Source: an uncultured Burkholderiaceae bacterium (lineage in GTDB: Bacteria > Pseudomonadota > Gammaproteobacteria > Burkholderiales > Burkholderiaceae). From it: a stretch of 49,359 bases of DNA. Both the position numbers and the translations under genes were made by a program. Every line of letters starts with the position of its first letter. Position 1 is the first letter of the stretch. Shown here piece after piece: positions 8,904-18,717 of the stretch. The stretch spans positions 1-49,359 of the forward strand of contig CALMPB010000512.1 of the NCBI GenBank assembly GCA_937871985.1, written 5' to 3'. Under the pieces are notes generated by a model that made no database searches, had not been told where the DNA came from, and was given only the letters and a program-made list of their open reading frames with translations.

Positions 8904-9769
8904 GCGTTGTCGGGATCAGGGGAATCGGGTGCGTTTTGTTGGGGTCGATGCAGGGCGCGCCATAAAAGCAAGATCCAGTCGGGCTTGCCGATAGCCGGGC
9001 GACGAGTGAAGATGTCGTAGTGTAGCTGTTCCAGACGCTCGAGGATACGCAGGCCGCCGTGCATGACCAGGCGCAGCTCGAACCCCGCGCGTCCCCCCAG
9101 GCGCAACGCCAGCGGCCATCCGCGCAGCAGCAGGCCATGCGCGTGCAGCGCTTGCTCGCGCATCAGCGCCTGCCAGGGCAGGCCGGCTTGGCGCCGGGCA
9201 ATGTCGTCTTCGGTTACGCCGTGGCGCAGCAGGGCGTCCTGCGGAACGTAGATTCGGCCCTTGCTCCAGTCGACGGCCGCGTCCTGCCAGAAATTGACGA
9301 GCTGCAGGCCTGTGCACAGGGCGTCGGCATCGCCGATGTTTTCGTTGCTGGCCGCGCCGTACAGATGCAGCATGAGCCGGCCCACCGGGTTGGCCGAGCG
9401 CGAACAATAGTCGAGCAACGCGGCCTGGTTCGGGTAGCGGTGCATGACGACGTCCTGTTCGAAGGCCGAAAGCAGGTCGAAGAAGGGAGACAGCGGCAGA
9501 TTGAACTGCCGGATGCTTCGGTGCAGCGGCTCGAAGACGGCATGGCGCGGATCGGCCGGACCGAGCAGCAGATCGCCGTCCTGGATTTGCCGCAAGGCTT
9601 CCCGGTAGCCGGCCAGCAGGGCCAACCGCTGATTGGGTAGGGCCTGGCCTTCATCGGCGATGTCGTCGGCGCTGCGTGCGAAATGGTAAATATGCGTGAC
9701 GGGCTCGCGCAAGGCCCGGGGCAAGAGCACCGAGGCGACGGGAAAGTTTTCGTAGTGTTCGACAGCCAT
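8900..9769 (-). CDS. hpnC: Hydroxysqualene synthase HpnC
   Basis: Second squalene/phytoene-synthase paralog; converts presqualene diphosphate to hydroxysqualene. The N-terminus HYENFPVASVLLPRALR and the first aspartate motif SADDIADE are HpnC-like, and the second motif is QLVNFWQDAAVDWSKGRIYVP. Length 289 aa. It is the first gene of the operon hpnC-hpnD-hpnE. A 141-bp gap separates it from the divergent alr gene, which must hold promoters for both directions; I see no strong consensus boxes there. Confidence 0.93.
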   Translation of the reverse strand: MAVEHYENFPVASVLLPRALREPVTHIYHFARSADDIADEGQALPNQRLALLAGYREALRQIQDGDLLLGPADPRHAVFEPLHRSIRQFNLPLSPFFDLLSAFEQDVVMHRYPNQAALLDYCSRSANPVGRLMLHLYGAASNENIGDADALCTGLQLVNFWQDAAVDWSKGRIYVPQDALLRHGVTEDDIARRQAGLPWQALMREQALHAHGLLLRGWPLALRLGGRAGFELRLVMHGGLRILERLEQLHYDIFTRRPAIGKPDWILLLWRALHRPQQNAPDSPDPDNA

Positions 9770-9910
9770 GTATGGTCGTGGGATGGATTTCCGGTGTGCG
9801 GGCGGGCTCTCGCGGCCAAGGTATTTTTACCCATTGTGGCAAAATTTTCCCGGGTTTGTTTCACCTGGGCGGGCGACTTGGATTAGACTTTGGGCAACTA
9901 GGGAGTAGTT

Positions 9911-11050
9911 ATGCCACGTCCAATTTCGGCAACGATTTCGTTGCCGTCTTTACGTCACAATCTGGCGGCAACCGCAGCGCAATTCGACGACGCGAATGTT
10001 TCGCGTCCAGGCCCGAAGCCGAAAATATGGGCGGTCATCAAGGCCAATGCCTATGGCCATGGCATACATAACGCCGTGCAGGCCTTCGAGCGCGCCGACG
10101 GGCTGGCCATGCTCGATCTGGACGAGGCGGTGCAATGCCGCGTAGCGGGTTGGACCAAGCCTATTTTGCTGCTTGAAGGGGCGTTCCGGGCCGCCGATCT
10201 TGAGGTCGTCGACCATTATAGTTTAACGGCCACGATGCATAACGCCGAACAAGTTGCCATGCTGGAAAGCGCGCGCCCGGCGGCTCCTTTCGACGTCTTC
10301 GTCAAGTTGAACACCGGCATGAATCGCCTGGGGTTTTCGCCCACCGAATATCGCGATGCCTATGCGCGCATCGAGCAACTGCGCCAGAACGGCATCGTGG
10401 GCGCCATGGGCAAGATGACGCACTTCGCGCGCGCCGACGACAGCCCCGAAGTCACCGGCGAACAGATTCGCATCTACAATGAAACCACCCGCGGCTTGCC
10501 GGGCGCCGACAGCGTCTGCAATTCGGCGGCGTCCTTCACACCGGGGCTTTGGCAATCGCTTGCCTCTGGACTGCCGCAATGGGCCAGGCCGGGAATCTGC
10601 CTGTATGGCGCCTCGCCGTTTGCCGCGCGTTCGGCCCAAAGCATGGGGCTGCTGCCGGCCATGACGCTGCGCGCTGAGCTCATCAGCGTGCGCGACATTC
10701 CCGCCGGGGCGGGGGTCGGTTACGGCCACGTCTTCACGGCAAGCGCTCCCATGCGCATCGGCGTGGTGGCTTGCGGCTATGCCGACGGCTATCCCCGGCA
10801 TGCTCCCAACGGCACGCCGGTGGTGATCGACGGGGTGCGCACCCGCCTGCTCGGGCGTGTCTCCATGGACATGCTCATTGTCGATCTCGATGCCGTGCCG
10901 GGCGCGCGCGTGGGGTCGCAGGTGGTGTTGTGGGGCGAGGGCGGGCCGTCGGTCGACGAGGTCGCGGCGGCATGCGGAACCATTGGTTATGAATTACTAT
11001 GCGCGGTTGCGCCACGGGTGCCGAAAATCATTGAAAAGGACGAATCGTGA
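9911..11050 (+). CDS. alr: Alanine racemase
   Basis: PLP enzyme that interconverts L- and D-alanine for peptidoglycan. The PLP lysine is Lys44 in WAVIKANAYGHG, and the C-terminal catalytic region has AGAGVGYGHVFTA (active-site tyrosine) and RVSMDMLIVDL, all standard. At 379 aa it has the normal length. The start ATG 9911 is preceded by GGGAG. The stop overlaps the GTG start of the next gene (GTGA). alaC, which makes L-alanine, lies 8 kb upstream. Confidence 0.95.
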   Translation: MPRPISATISLPSLRHNLAATAAQFDDANVSRPGPKPKIWAVIKANAYGHGIHNAVQAFERADGLAMLDLDEAVQCRVAGWTKPILLLEGAFRAADLEVVDHYSLTATMHNAEQVAMLESARPAAPFDVFVKLNTGMNRLGFSPTEYRDAYARIEQLRQNGIVGAMGKMTHFARADDSPEVTGEQIRIYNETTRGLPGADSVCNSAASFTPGLWQSLASGLPQWARPGICLYGASPFAARSAQSMGLLPAMTLRAELISVRDIPAGAGVGYGHVFTASAPMRIGVVACGYADGYPRHAPNGTPVVIDGVRTRLLGRVSMDMLIVDLDAVPGARVGSQVVLWGEGGPSVDEVAAACGTIGYELLCAVAPRVPKIIEKDES

Positions 11051-11763
11051 AGAATAAGTGCGTGCTGGTAACTGGGGCGACAAAAGGCATAGGCTGGGCC
11101 ATCAGCCGGCGGCTGGCCGATCTGGGCTGCCACGTCGTGGGCCTGGCGCGGCATACCCAGGACATCGATTTTCCGGGCTACCTGTATTCCTGCGACCTGC
11201 AGAACGCCGGCGAAACCGAAGATATCCTGCGCGTCATCCGCGAAAAATATCCGGTCGACGCCATCGTCAACAATGTCGGCCTGGTCAAGCCCGAGCCGCT
11301 GGGCGAGGTCGATCTGGCTTCCCTTTACAACGTCCTGGATCTCAACGTGCGGGTGGCCGTGCAGGTTACCCAGGCATTCGTGCCTTCCATGAAGGCGCGC
11401 CAGGAAGGCCGCATCGTCAATATATGCAGCCGCGCCACTTCGGGTGCGCTCGAGCGCACCAGCTATTCGGCGGCTAAAAGCGCGCTCATCGGCTGCACCA
11501 AGACCTGGGCGCTGGAGCTGGCCGAGTACGGCATCACGGTCAACGCCGTGTCGCCCGGGCCCATCGAAACCGAACTGTTCCGCGCCGGGCATCCGGCAGG
11601 CAGCGATGCCGAGAAGCGGGCGCTGGCCTCCATTCCCATGCGCCGCCTCGGGCAGCCGGCCGACGTCGCGGCCGCGGTCACCTTCCTGTTGTCGCCCGAG
11701 GCCAACTACATTACCGGCCAGGTTCTGGGCGTGGACGGCGGCGGCAGCCTGGCCGGCCGCTAG
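11047..11763 (+). CDS. Short-chain dehydrogenase/reductase, FabG-like
   Basis: Classical SDR of 238 aa: nucleotide loop VTGATKGIGWAISRRL at the N-terminus, NNVG near residue 77, a catalytic Ser in NICSRA, and YSAAKSA with the Tyr/Lys pair; the C-terminus GQVLGVDGGGSL is usual. The family acts on 3-oxoacyl carriers, sugars or small alcohols, and the true substrate cannot be told here. It starts with GTG overlapping the alr stop, so it is co-translated with alr and lies 21 bp before radA. The NNVG (rather than NNAG) is a minor variant of the motif. Confidence 0.85.
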   Translation: MKNKCVLVTGATKGIGWAISRRLADLGCHVVGLARHTQDIDFPGYLYSCDLQNAGETEDILRVIREKYPVDAIVNNVGLVKPEPLGEVDLASLYNVLDLNVRVAVQVTQAFVPSMKARQEGRIVNICSRATSGALERTSYSAAKSALIGCTKTWALELAEYGITVNAVSPGPIETELFRAGHPAGSDAEKRALASIPMRRLGQPADVAAAVTFLLSPEANYITGQVLGVDGGGSLAGR

Positions 11764-11784
11764 CGTCAGCCGGTACACTTGGGC

Positions 11785-13140
11785 ATGGCCAAATCCAAAA
11801 CCTTGTACGTCTGCAGCGAGTGCGGCGGCACCTGCCCCAAATGGGAGGGCAAGTGCCCCCATTGCGGCTCCTGGAACACCCTGGTCGAATCGGTCGCGGC
11901 GCCGCCGGCGACGGCGCACCGCTTTGCTCCCCTGGCCGAAGCCAGCCCGGTGCGCAGCCTGTCCGAGATCGAGGCGCGCGAGCTGCCGCGCCAGCCTTCG
12001 GGCATCCCCGAGTTCGACCGCGTGCTGGGCGGCGGCCTGGTGCCGGGCGGGGTGGTGCTTATCGGCGGTGATCCGGGCATCGGCAAATCCACGCTTTTGC
12101 TGCAGGCGCTGGCGTCGTTGTCCAGCGTGGTGCCGGTGTTGTACGTCACCGGCGAAGAATCCGCCGAGCAAGTCGCCCTGCGCGCGCGGCGCCTGGATCT
12201 GTCCACCGGCAACGTCAACCTGCTGGCTGAAATCCGCCTGGAATCCATTGTGGCGACGCTGGCCGAGCAGCGGCCCGCGGTGGCTGTCATCGATTCCATC
12301 CAGACCTTGTATTCCAGCGACCTGAGCGCGGCGCCTGGCTCGGTGTCGCAGGTGCGCGAATGTGCCGCCCAGCTTACCCGCGTCGCCAAGCAGACCGGCA
12401 TCGCCATCGTGCTGATCGGCCACGTTACGAAAGACGGCGCCCTGGCCGGCCCCCGCGTGCTCGAGCACATCGTCGACACCGTTCTGTATTTCGAAGGCGA
12501 CACCCATTCTTCGTTCCGCCTCGTCCGGGCTTTCAAGAACCGCTACGGCGCGGTCAACGAACTCGGCGTCTTCGCCATGACCGACCGGGGCCTGCGCGGC
12601 GTGGCCAATCCGTCGGCCTTGTTTCTGTCGCAACACGACAGCGACGTGGCCGGCTCCTGCGTCATGGCCACCCAGGAAGGCACACGGCCGCTGCTGGTCG
12701 AAATCCAGGCCCTGGTCGACAGCGCCCATGTGCCCAATCCCCGGCGCTTGTCGGTGGGGCTGGAAAGCACGCGCCTGGCCATGCTGCTGGCGGTCTTGCA
12801 CCGTCACGCCGGCGTGGCCACCTTCGACCAGGACGTCTTTGTCAATGCCGTGGGCGGCGTCAAAATAGCCGAACCGGCGGCGGACTTGCCGGTGCTGCTG
12901 GCCATCATGTCTTCGCTGCGTAACAAGCCGCTGCCCAAGGGGCTGATCGTTTTCGGCGAGGTCGGCCTGGCCGGCGAAATCCGTCCGGCGCCGCGCGGCC
13001 AGGAGCGCCTGAAGGAAGCGGCCAAGCTGGGTTTCAACCTGGCCCTCATTCCCAAGGCCAATGCGCCTCGCCAGCCCATCGAGGGGCTGGAGGTCTGGGC
13101 GGTCGACCGCGTCGATGCGGCCATCGACCGGTTGCGCTAA
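11785..13140 (+). CDS. radA: DNA repair protein RadA
   Basis: RecA-like ATPase that promotes branch migration in recombinational repair. Domains in order: zinc finger with Cys10, Cys13, Cys24 and Cys27; RecA core with Walker A GGDPGIGKSTLL (Lys101); the RadA-specific KNRYG motif; and a C-terminal Lon-protease-like domain ending near the stop. ATG 11785 gives 451 aa with the zinc finger starting at residue 10, as is usual; a TTG two codons upstream is less likely. It follows the SDR gene by 21 bp. Confidence 0.96.
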   Translation: MAKSKTLYVCSECGGTCPKWEGKCPHCGSWNTLVESVAAPPATAHRFAPLAEASPVRSLSEIEARELPRQPSGIPEFDRVLGGGLVPGGVVLIGGDPGIGKSTLLLQALASLSSVVPVLYVTGEESAEQVALRARRLDLSTGNVNLLAEIRLESIVATLAEQRPAVAVIDSIQTLYSSDLSAAPGSVSQVRECAAQLTRVAKQTGIAIVLIGHVTKDGALAGPRVLEHIVDTVLYFEGDTHSSFRLVRAFKNRYGAVNELGVFAMTDRGLRGVANPSALFLSQHDSDVAGSCVMATQEGTRPLLVEIQALVDSAHVPNPRRLSVGLESTRLAMLLAVLHRHAGVATFDQDVFVNAVGGVKIAEPAADLPVLLAIMSSLRNKPLPKGLIVFGEVGLAGEIRPAPRGQERLKEAAKLGFNLALIPKANAPRQPIEGLEVWAVDRVDAAIDRLR

Positions 13141-13175
13141 AGTGATCCTTTTCCCGCAGCCAGCGAGGCCGGTCT

Positions 13176-15683
13176 GTGTCGTTTAACGGTTTGATCCATC
13201 TTCTTCTTCCCGGTGCGCGGGCGTTGCTGCGCGACGCCCGCTCGGGAGAATTGCGCCTCCTGGCCGTGGCCCTTGTCATTGCCGTGGCGGCGGTCAGCAG
13301 CGTGGGTTTCCTGAGCGACCGGGTCGGCCGCGGGCTGGATCGAAATTCGGCTCAGATGCTGGGCGGCGACCTGGCCGTGCAGTCCAGCAATCCTCTGCCG
13401 TCCGAGCTGATCGGGCAGGCGGCGGCGTTGGGCCTGGCAACGGCCCGTACCGTGCAGTTTCCGTCGATGCTGAGCACGGCGGGCGGCTCGCAACTGGTTT
13501 CCCTCAAGGCGGTTCAGGCGGGCTACCCTTTGCGCGGCACGCTCAAGCTGGCGCGAACGCCCGGCGGCCCTGGCGAGCCCGCGCCCGGCGTGCCGGAACG
13601 GGGGACGGTCTGGGTGGATGCCCAGGTGCTTGCATTGCTGAACCTGCATCTGGGCGACGCGCTGCAGGTGGGCGACGCCACTATGAAAGTGACGGGCACC
13701 ATCGAGTTCGAGCCCGATCGCAGTGTGCAATTCATCAATGTGGCGCCGCGCGCCATGATCAATCTGGACGATCTGCCGGCCACGAATCTGGTTGGGCCGG
13801 GCAGCCGCGTGCACTACACGCTGCTGGCGGCCGGCGCGGCTTCGGCCGTCGAACGCTACGAAAACTGGCTCAAGCCGCAATTGCATCCGGGGCAGGACCT
13901 GCGCACGCTCGATTCGGCCCGGCCGGAGATTACCGGCTCGCTCAAGCGCGCCCATCAATTCCTGATTCTGGTGGCATTGCTGGCCGTGATGATCGCGGCC
14001 GTGGCCATTGCCTTGGCGACCCGGCGCTTTGCGTTGCGCCATCGCGATGGCGTTGCGGTAATGCGCTGCCTGGGAGCCGCCTGGCGCCAATTGAGAACAA
14101 TGCTGTGGGTGGAGTTTTTGCTGCTGGCATTGCTGGGTTCCGCCGTGGGATGCGCAATCGGCTACGGGGTGCAGCATGTCCTGGGCGCCGTGGTTGCGCA
14201 GTGGTTCCAGACCGTTTTGCCCGCCGCCGGCTGGAGCCCCGTCTGGCAAGGCCTGGCCACGGGCGTGCTGCTGCTTCTGGGATTCTCGCTGCCCACGCTC
14301 GCCGCCTTGCGCCATGTCTCGCCGTCCCAGGTCCTGCGCAGGGAATATACGCTGAAGAAACGCCATCGCTGGCCCGCCGGAATCGCGGGCGGGGCGGCGT
14401 TTTACGGACTGGCTTGCTGGATTTCGAACGATGCCCGGCTTAGCCTGGTGATGTGCGCCGGATTCCTGGCGGCCTTGGGCCTGTTTACCGCGGCGGCCTG
14501 GGCCATGGTCTGGCTGTTGCAGCGTGTCCGGCCTTTGGCGGCCGGCCGTCCGGCCCTGCGGTTCGCCTTGGCCGGCCTGGTGCGCCGCAAGGCCCTGACC
14601 ATCACCCAGGCCGGCGCATTGTCGATAGGCTTGATGGTGCTGCTGTTGCTTGCACTGGTGCGCACCGATTTGCTGACTGGATGGCTCAATACCCTGCCGG
14701 CGGATGCGCCCAATACCTTTCTCATCAATATCCAGCCCGACCAGCGCGCGCCGCTCGGCCAGCGCCTGGAGCAGGCGGGGTTGGGTGCGCAGGCCCTGTC
14801 GCCCATGGTGCGCGGCCGGCTGATCGCCATCAACGGCAAGGCCGTGCGTAGCGAGGATTACGACGGCGATCGCGCCAAGCGGCTGGTGGAGCGCGAGTTC
14901 AACTTGTCCTACCTGGACGCTTTGCCGGCCAGCAACACCATCGTCGCCGGCCGCTGGATCGATCCGGCGCACGACGAGGTTTCGCTGGAGGAAGGGCTGG
15001 CCGAGACCTTGGGCATCAAGCTGGGCGACCACATTACCTTCGAGGTGGCGGGGCAACCCGTGAGGGTGGCGGTGACCAGCCTGCGCAAGGTCAAGTGGGA
15101 TTCCTTCGACGTGAATTTCTTTGCGGTCTTGTCGCCCGCCGCCTTGCGCGATGCGCCGGCCACGTTCATTACGTCGTTCCACCTGCCGCCGGACAAGGTT
15201 TCCTTCAAGCCGCAACTGATCCATGAGTTCCCCAATCTGACCATCTTCGATGTCGGAGCCATATTGGGGCAGATCAAGAATATTCTCGGGCAGGCCGTGC
15301 AGGCGGTTCAACTGCTGTTCCTGTTCACCTTTGCCGCGGGCCTGGTCGTGCTGGCGGCCGCGTTTGCGTCCACGCGCGACGAGCGCATGCACGAGGCGGC
15401 GGTCTTGCGGGTGCTGGGCGCCAGCTCGATCTTGTTGTCGGGCTCCCTGCGCCTGGAAATGCTGCTGATCGGCGCCTTGTCGGGCGTTCTGGCGGCGGCC
15501 GGCTCGGTGGCGGTCGCGGCGGCGCTGGCGCATTGGGTGTTCGAGTTTCCGTTTTCGCCGCCCTGGTGGCCGTGGCCGGCGGGTATCGTCCTGGGCGGCG
15601 TGGCGGCCTGGGTCGGCGGCGGCATGGCGCTTCGGGGGGTGTTGGCTGCGCCGCCCATGGCTTCTCTTCGCGAGGTGGTATGA
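13176..15683 (+). CDS. FtsX-type ABC transporter permease, YbbP-like
   Basis: Large inner-membrane protein of 835 aa with two FtsX-like domains. A hydrophobic segment near residues 25-45 is followed by a long periplasmic region starting at GGDLAVQSSN, then a cluster of membrane segments around residues 265-450, a second periplasmic region, and a final cluster from about residue 700. This plan matches E. coli YbbP and related permeases that normally work with a YbbA/LolD-type ATPase; that ATPase is absent from the window. The GTG start at 13176 has no strong ribosome site. The stop overlaps the KDO kinase start by 4 bp, which suggests a cell-envelope role. Confidence 0.82.
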   Translation: MSFNGLIHLLLPGARALLRDARSGELRLLAVALVIAVAAVSSVGFLSDRVGRGLDRNSAQMLGGDLAVQSSNPLPSELIGQAAALGLATARTVQFPSMLSTAGGSQLVSLKAVQAGYPLRGTLKLARTPGGPGEPAPGVPERGTVWVDAQVLALLNLHLGDALQVGDATMKVTGTIEFEPDRSVQFINVAPRAMINLDDLPATNLVGPGSRVHYTLLAAGAASAVERYENWLKPQLHPGQDLRTLDSARPEITGSLKRAHQFLILVALLAVMIAAVAIALATRRFALRHRDGVAVMRCLGAAWRQLRTMLWVEFLLLALLGSAVGCAIGYGVQHVLGAVVAQWFQTVLPAAGWSPVWQGLATGVLLLLGFSLPTLAALRHVSPSQVLRREYTLKKRHRWPAGIAGGAAFYGLACWISNDARLSLVMCAGFLAALGLFTAAAWAMVWLLQRVRPLAAGRPALRFALAGLVRRKALTITQAGALSIGLMVLLLLALVRTDLLTGWLNTLPADAPNTFLINIQPDQRAPLGQRLEQAGLGAQALSPMVRGRLIAINGKAVRSEDYDGDRAKRLVEREFNLSYLDALPASNTIVAGRWIDPAHDEVSLEEGLAETLGIKLGDHITFEVAGQPVRVAVTSLRKVKWDSFDVNFFAVLSPAALRDAPATFITSFHLPPDKVSFKPQLIHEFPNLTIFDVGAILGQIKNILGQAVQAVQLLFLFTFAAGLVVLAAAFASTRDERMHEAAVLRVLGASSILLSGSLRLEMLLIGALSGVLAAAGSVAVAAALAHWVFEFPFSPPWWPWPAGIVLGGVAAWVGGGMALRGVLAAPPMASLREVV

Positions 15684-16381
15684 CTGCGCACCCCGCAGCC
15701 CGGACCCTGGCTTTCAGCGGCGGCTCGTTGCGGTTTGCGCCGGATCGCGTGGCCGAACCGGGGCCGGAGCTGTTCGATCCCGCCAATCCGGCGCTGGCCG
15801 CGCAGCCCGTGAGCGTGGGCGGCCGCCAGGCGGCATGGTACGTAAGCGGGCCTGGGCTGGGGGCGGCGGTCTTGCGACATTATCGGCGCGGAGGGTTGAT
15901 TGCCCGCATCAGTCTCGACCGCTATCTGTGGACGGGTGCGGCGCGCACGCGCTCGTTCGCCGAATTCGACATTCTGGATTTCCTGTACGGGAAGGGGCTG
16001 CCGGTGCCCAGGCCGTTGGCGGCGGCCTATTGGCGTTGCGGATTGCGCTACCGGGCCGCCATCGTCACCGAGCTGATCCCGGAGGCGCGAACCCTGGCCG
16101 GGAGCCTGGATGATTGCCGGCCCGAGGCGATTGCGGGGGCCATCCACGCCATGCACGAAGCGGGCGTATGGCATGCCGATCTCAATGCCTTCAATATTCT
16201 GATCGATGCGGCGGGCAAGACCTGGCTCATCGATTTCGACCGGGGGCGCCGCTGCGTCGTCGATGCGGCGCGGCGCCAGGCCAATTTGCTGAGACTGCGC
16301 CGTTCACTGGCCAAGGTGGCGGGTTCGGCCGGCGAACAGTGCTGGGAAGCCATAAACCGCGCCTATGCAGAGCTTCCCTAA
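15680..16381 (+). CDS. kdkA: 3-deoxy-D-manno-octulosonic acid kinase
   Basis: Kinase-fold enzyme that phosphorylates the KDO residue of lipid A-core at the inner-membrane face, as in Haemophilus and Bordetella which carry one phosphorylated KDO. The 233 aa include an early GGRQAAWYVSGPG and LRHYRRGG segment, the catalytic loop HADLNAFNILID and the metal-binding WLIDFDRGR, the KdkA/WaaP version of the eukaryotic-like kinase motifs. The start ATG 15680 overlaps the permease stop (ATGA). Its distance from the dnaE-linked LPS genes shows that core biosynthesis is scattered in this genome. Confidence 0.87.
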   Translation: MTAHPAARTLAFSGGSLRFAPDRVAEPGPELFDPANPALAAQPVSVGGRQAAWYVSGPGLGAAVLRHYRRGGLIARISLDRYLWTGAARTRSFAEFDILDFLYGKGLPVPRPLAAAYWRCGLRYRAAIVTELIPEARTLAGSLDDCRPEAIAGAIHAMHEAGVWHADLNAFNILIDAAGKTWLIDFDRGRRCVVDAARRQANLLRLRRSLAKVAGSAGEQCWEAINRAYAELP

Positions 16382-16481
16382 TACGGGCGCAAATCGTCGC
16401 ATGCCGTATGAAAAAGCTTTATGATGGCGCCTTTTGGGCTTGCGGATTTTGTCGTGGGCATCGTGTTTTCGGGAGCTAACC

Positions 16482-17582
16482 ATGAATATCGGCGCAGCGG
16501 GGCGTTTGCTGCTTGGGCTGGGGATGGCAGTGCTGGCGTCGTCCGCATCGGCGCAGGACAAGGTCGTGAACGTCTACAACTGGGCCGAATACACGGCGCC
16601 CGACACCATTTCCGGCTTCGAGAAGGAAACCGGCATCAAGGTGCGCTACGACGTCTACGACAGCAACGACACCTTGCAGGCCAAGCTGCTTACCGGCAAG
16701 TCGGGCTATGACGTGGTGGTGCCATCCACGCATTACGCCGCCCGCCAGCTGCAGGCCGGGCTGTTCCAGAAGCTGGACAAGGCGGCCATGCCCAATCTCA
16801 AATACCTGGATCCGGACATCATGGCGCTGGTCGCCGCGGTGGATCCCGGCAATCAGTACCTGATTCCATGGGGCTACGGCACCAACGGCCTGGGCTACAA
16901 CGTGACCAAGGTGCGCGAAATCATGGGCGCCGACGCCCCCCTGGGAAGCTGGGACATGCTGTTCAAGCCCGAAAATGCCGCCAAGCTGAAGTCCTGCGGC
17001 ATTTCCATACTGGACGAGGCCGCCCAGGTGTTTCCTGCGGTGCTGCACTATCTGGGCAAGGATCCCAACAGCAGCAATCCCGACGACTACAAGGCCGCCC
17101 TGGAGCTGCTCAAAAAAATACGGCCCTACGTCAGGCAGTTCAGTTCGTCGGGCTATATCGACGAACTGGCGGCGGGCGACCTGTGCATGGTCTACGGCTA
17201 TTCGGGCGACGTCCTGATCGCGCGGCATCGCGCTCAGGTCGGCAAGAAGCCGTACTCCATCGACTACTACCTGCCGTCGGGCGGCGCGCCGGCCTGGTTC
17301 GACACCATGGCCGTGCCCAAGGACGCCCCGCACCCCCAGGAGGCCATGGCCTTCATCAACTACATCGAAACGCCCCAGGTGCATGCGGCCATCACCAACA
17401 CCATGTTCTATCCCAATGCCAACAAAGAGGCGCGCAAGTACGTCAACAAGGAAGTCGCCGACAACCCCATGATCTACCCGCCGCCCGAGGTGGCGCGCAC
17501 CTTGTTCCTCATCAAGTCGCAGCCTTTGCCCATCCAGCGCCTGCAAACGCGCTTGTGGGCCGAGCTCAAGTCGGGACGCTAG
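16482..17582 (+). CDS. potF: Putrescine/spermidine-binding periplasmic protein
   Basis: Substrate-binding component of a polyamine ABC importer. A cleavable signal peptide of about 23 residues (hydrophobic core LLLGLGMAVLA, cleavage near ASA-QD) leads to a mature protein beginning VVNVYNWAEY, the family hallmark. GYDVVVPSTHY, WGYGTNGLGYN and LCMVYGYSGD are typical of PotF/PotD proteins. Length 366 aa. ATG 16482 is chosen over 16434 because it starts the signal peptide and has a GGAG site. It leads the potFGHI cluster, with 4 bp before potG, and a 100-bp upstream gap should hold the promoter. Confidence 0.93.
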   Translation: MNIGAAGRLLLGLGMAVLASSASAQDKVVNVYNWAEYTAPDTISGFEKETGIKVRYDVYDSNDTLQAKLLTGKSGYDVVVPSTHYAARQLQAGLFQKLDKAAMPNLKYLDPDIMALVAAVDPGNQYLIPWGYGTNGLGYNVTKVREIMGADAPLGSWDMLFKPENAAKLKSCGISILDEAAQVFPAVLHYLGKDPNSSNPDDYKAALELLKKIRPYVRQFSSSGYIDELAAGDLCMVYGYSGDVLIARHRAQVGKKPYSIDYYLPSGGAPAWFDTMAVPKDAPHPQEAMAFINYIETPQVHAAITNTMFYPNANKEARKYVNKEVADNPMIYPPPEVARTLFLIKSQPLPIQRLQTRLWAELKSGR

Positions 17583-17586
17583 CGCC

Positions 17587-18717
17587 ATGCCGGACGATCT
17601 CTTGATGGCGCCGTTGGGCTCCGCCCATCCCGACGACTTCGTGCGGGTTGCGGACGTGGTCAAGATCTTCGGCGATACCGTGGCGGTTCAATCGGTAAGC
17701 CTGTCGGTGCGCCGCCAGGAAATCTTCGCGCTGCTGGGCAGCTCGGGCTGCGGCAAGTCCACGCTGCTGCGGATGCTGGCCGGTTTCGAAGAGCCCACGT
17801 CGGGCCGCATCTACCTGGACAACGAGGACATCACCGCCTTGCCGCCGTATCGGCGGCCGGTCAACATGATGTTCCAGTCCTATGCCTTGTTCCCGCACAT
17901 GACCGTGGAATCGAACGTGGCGTTCGGCCTCAAGCAGGAAGGCGTTCCCGCCAATGAAATCCACGAGCGGGTTTTCGAGGCCCTGGATCTGGTGCAGATG
18001 GCGGGGTATTCGCGGCGCAAGCCGCAGCAGTTGTCGGGCGGCCAGCAGCAGCGCGTTGCCTTGGCGCGCAGCCTGGTCAAGCGCCCCAAGCTGTTGCTGC
18101 TCGACGAGCCCATGTCGGCGCTCGACAAGCAAATACGCCAGAAAACCCAGATCGAACTCACCCGCATCCTGGAGCAGGTGGGCGTCACCTGCATCATGGT
18201 CACCCACGACCAGGAAGAGGCCATGACCATGGCCGACCGGCTGGCGGTCATGTCGGAAGGGCAGATCGTGCAGTGCGGCACGCCGCAGGACGTCTACACC
18301 TTTCCCAACTGCCGCTTCGTCGCCGGTTTCATCGGCTCGACCAATTTTTTCGATGGCGTCATTTCGGTGGACGAACCCGACCACGTGCTCATCGAATCCG
18401 ACCAGCTTGCGCGGCCGCTGTACGTCAACCACGGGGTCAGCGAGCCCCTGGGCATGAGCGTGCATGTTTCCATCCGGCCCGAAAATATCCGCGTCCAGCG
18501 CGAGCAGCCCGAGCTCGATTACAACTGGGCGCACGGCATGGTCAACCATGTTGCGTGGATGGGCAGCTACGTGCGTTACCAGATCCGTCTGGATTCGGGC
18601 CTGGTGGTCGAAGCCAGCGTGCCGGCCCTGATGCTGGCCCAGGCCGACGCCCCCGGCCTGGATGAAGAGGTCTATGTCTGCTGGGCCAACGGCGCCGCCA
18701 CGGTATTGCCGTCATGA
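17587..18717 (+). CDS. potG: Polyamine ABC transporter ATPase
   Basis: ATP-hydrolysing subunit of the polyamine importer. Walker A is LLGSSGCGKSTLL near residue 50, the Q-loop FQSYALFPHM, the signature LSGGQQQRVALARSL, Walker B LLLLDEPMSALD, and the switch histidine in VTHDQEEA. A C-terminal TOBE/OB domain (from about residue 255) includes VSIRPENIRV, typical of the MalK/PotG class where substrate or regulators bind. Length 376 aa. It overlaps potH by 4 bp. Confidence 0.95.
   Translation: MPDDLLMAPLGSAHPDDFVRVADVVKIFGDTVAVQSVSLSVRRQEIFALLGSSGCGKSTLLRMLAGFEEPTSGRIYLDNEDITALPPYRRPVNMMFQSYALFPHMTVESNVAFGLKQEGVPANEIHERVFEALDLVQMAGYSRRKPQQLSGGQQQRVALARSLVKRPKLLLLDEPMSALDKQIRQKTQIELTRILEQVGVTCIMVTHDQEEAMTMADRLAVMSEGQIVQCGTPQDVYTFPNCRFVAGFIGSTNFFDGVISVDEPDHVLIESDQLARPLYVNHGVSEPLGMSVHVSIRPENIRVQREQPELDYNWAHGMVNHVAWMGSYVRYQIRLDSGLVVEASVPALMLAQADAPGLDEEVYVCWANGAATVLPS

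Noticed and set aside
13137..15533. 798-codon minus-strand frame opposite the permease
   Set aside because: Gln/Arg/His-rich antisense shadow caused by GC-biased codons.
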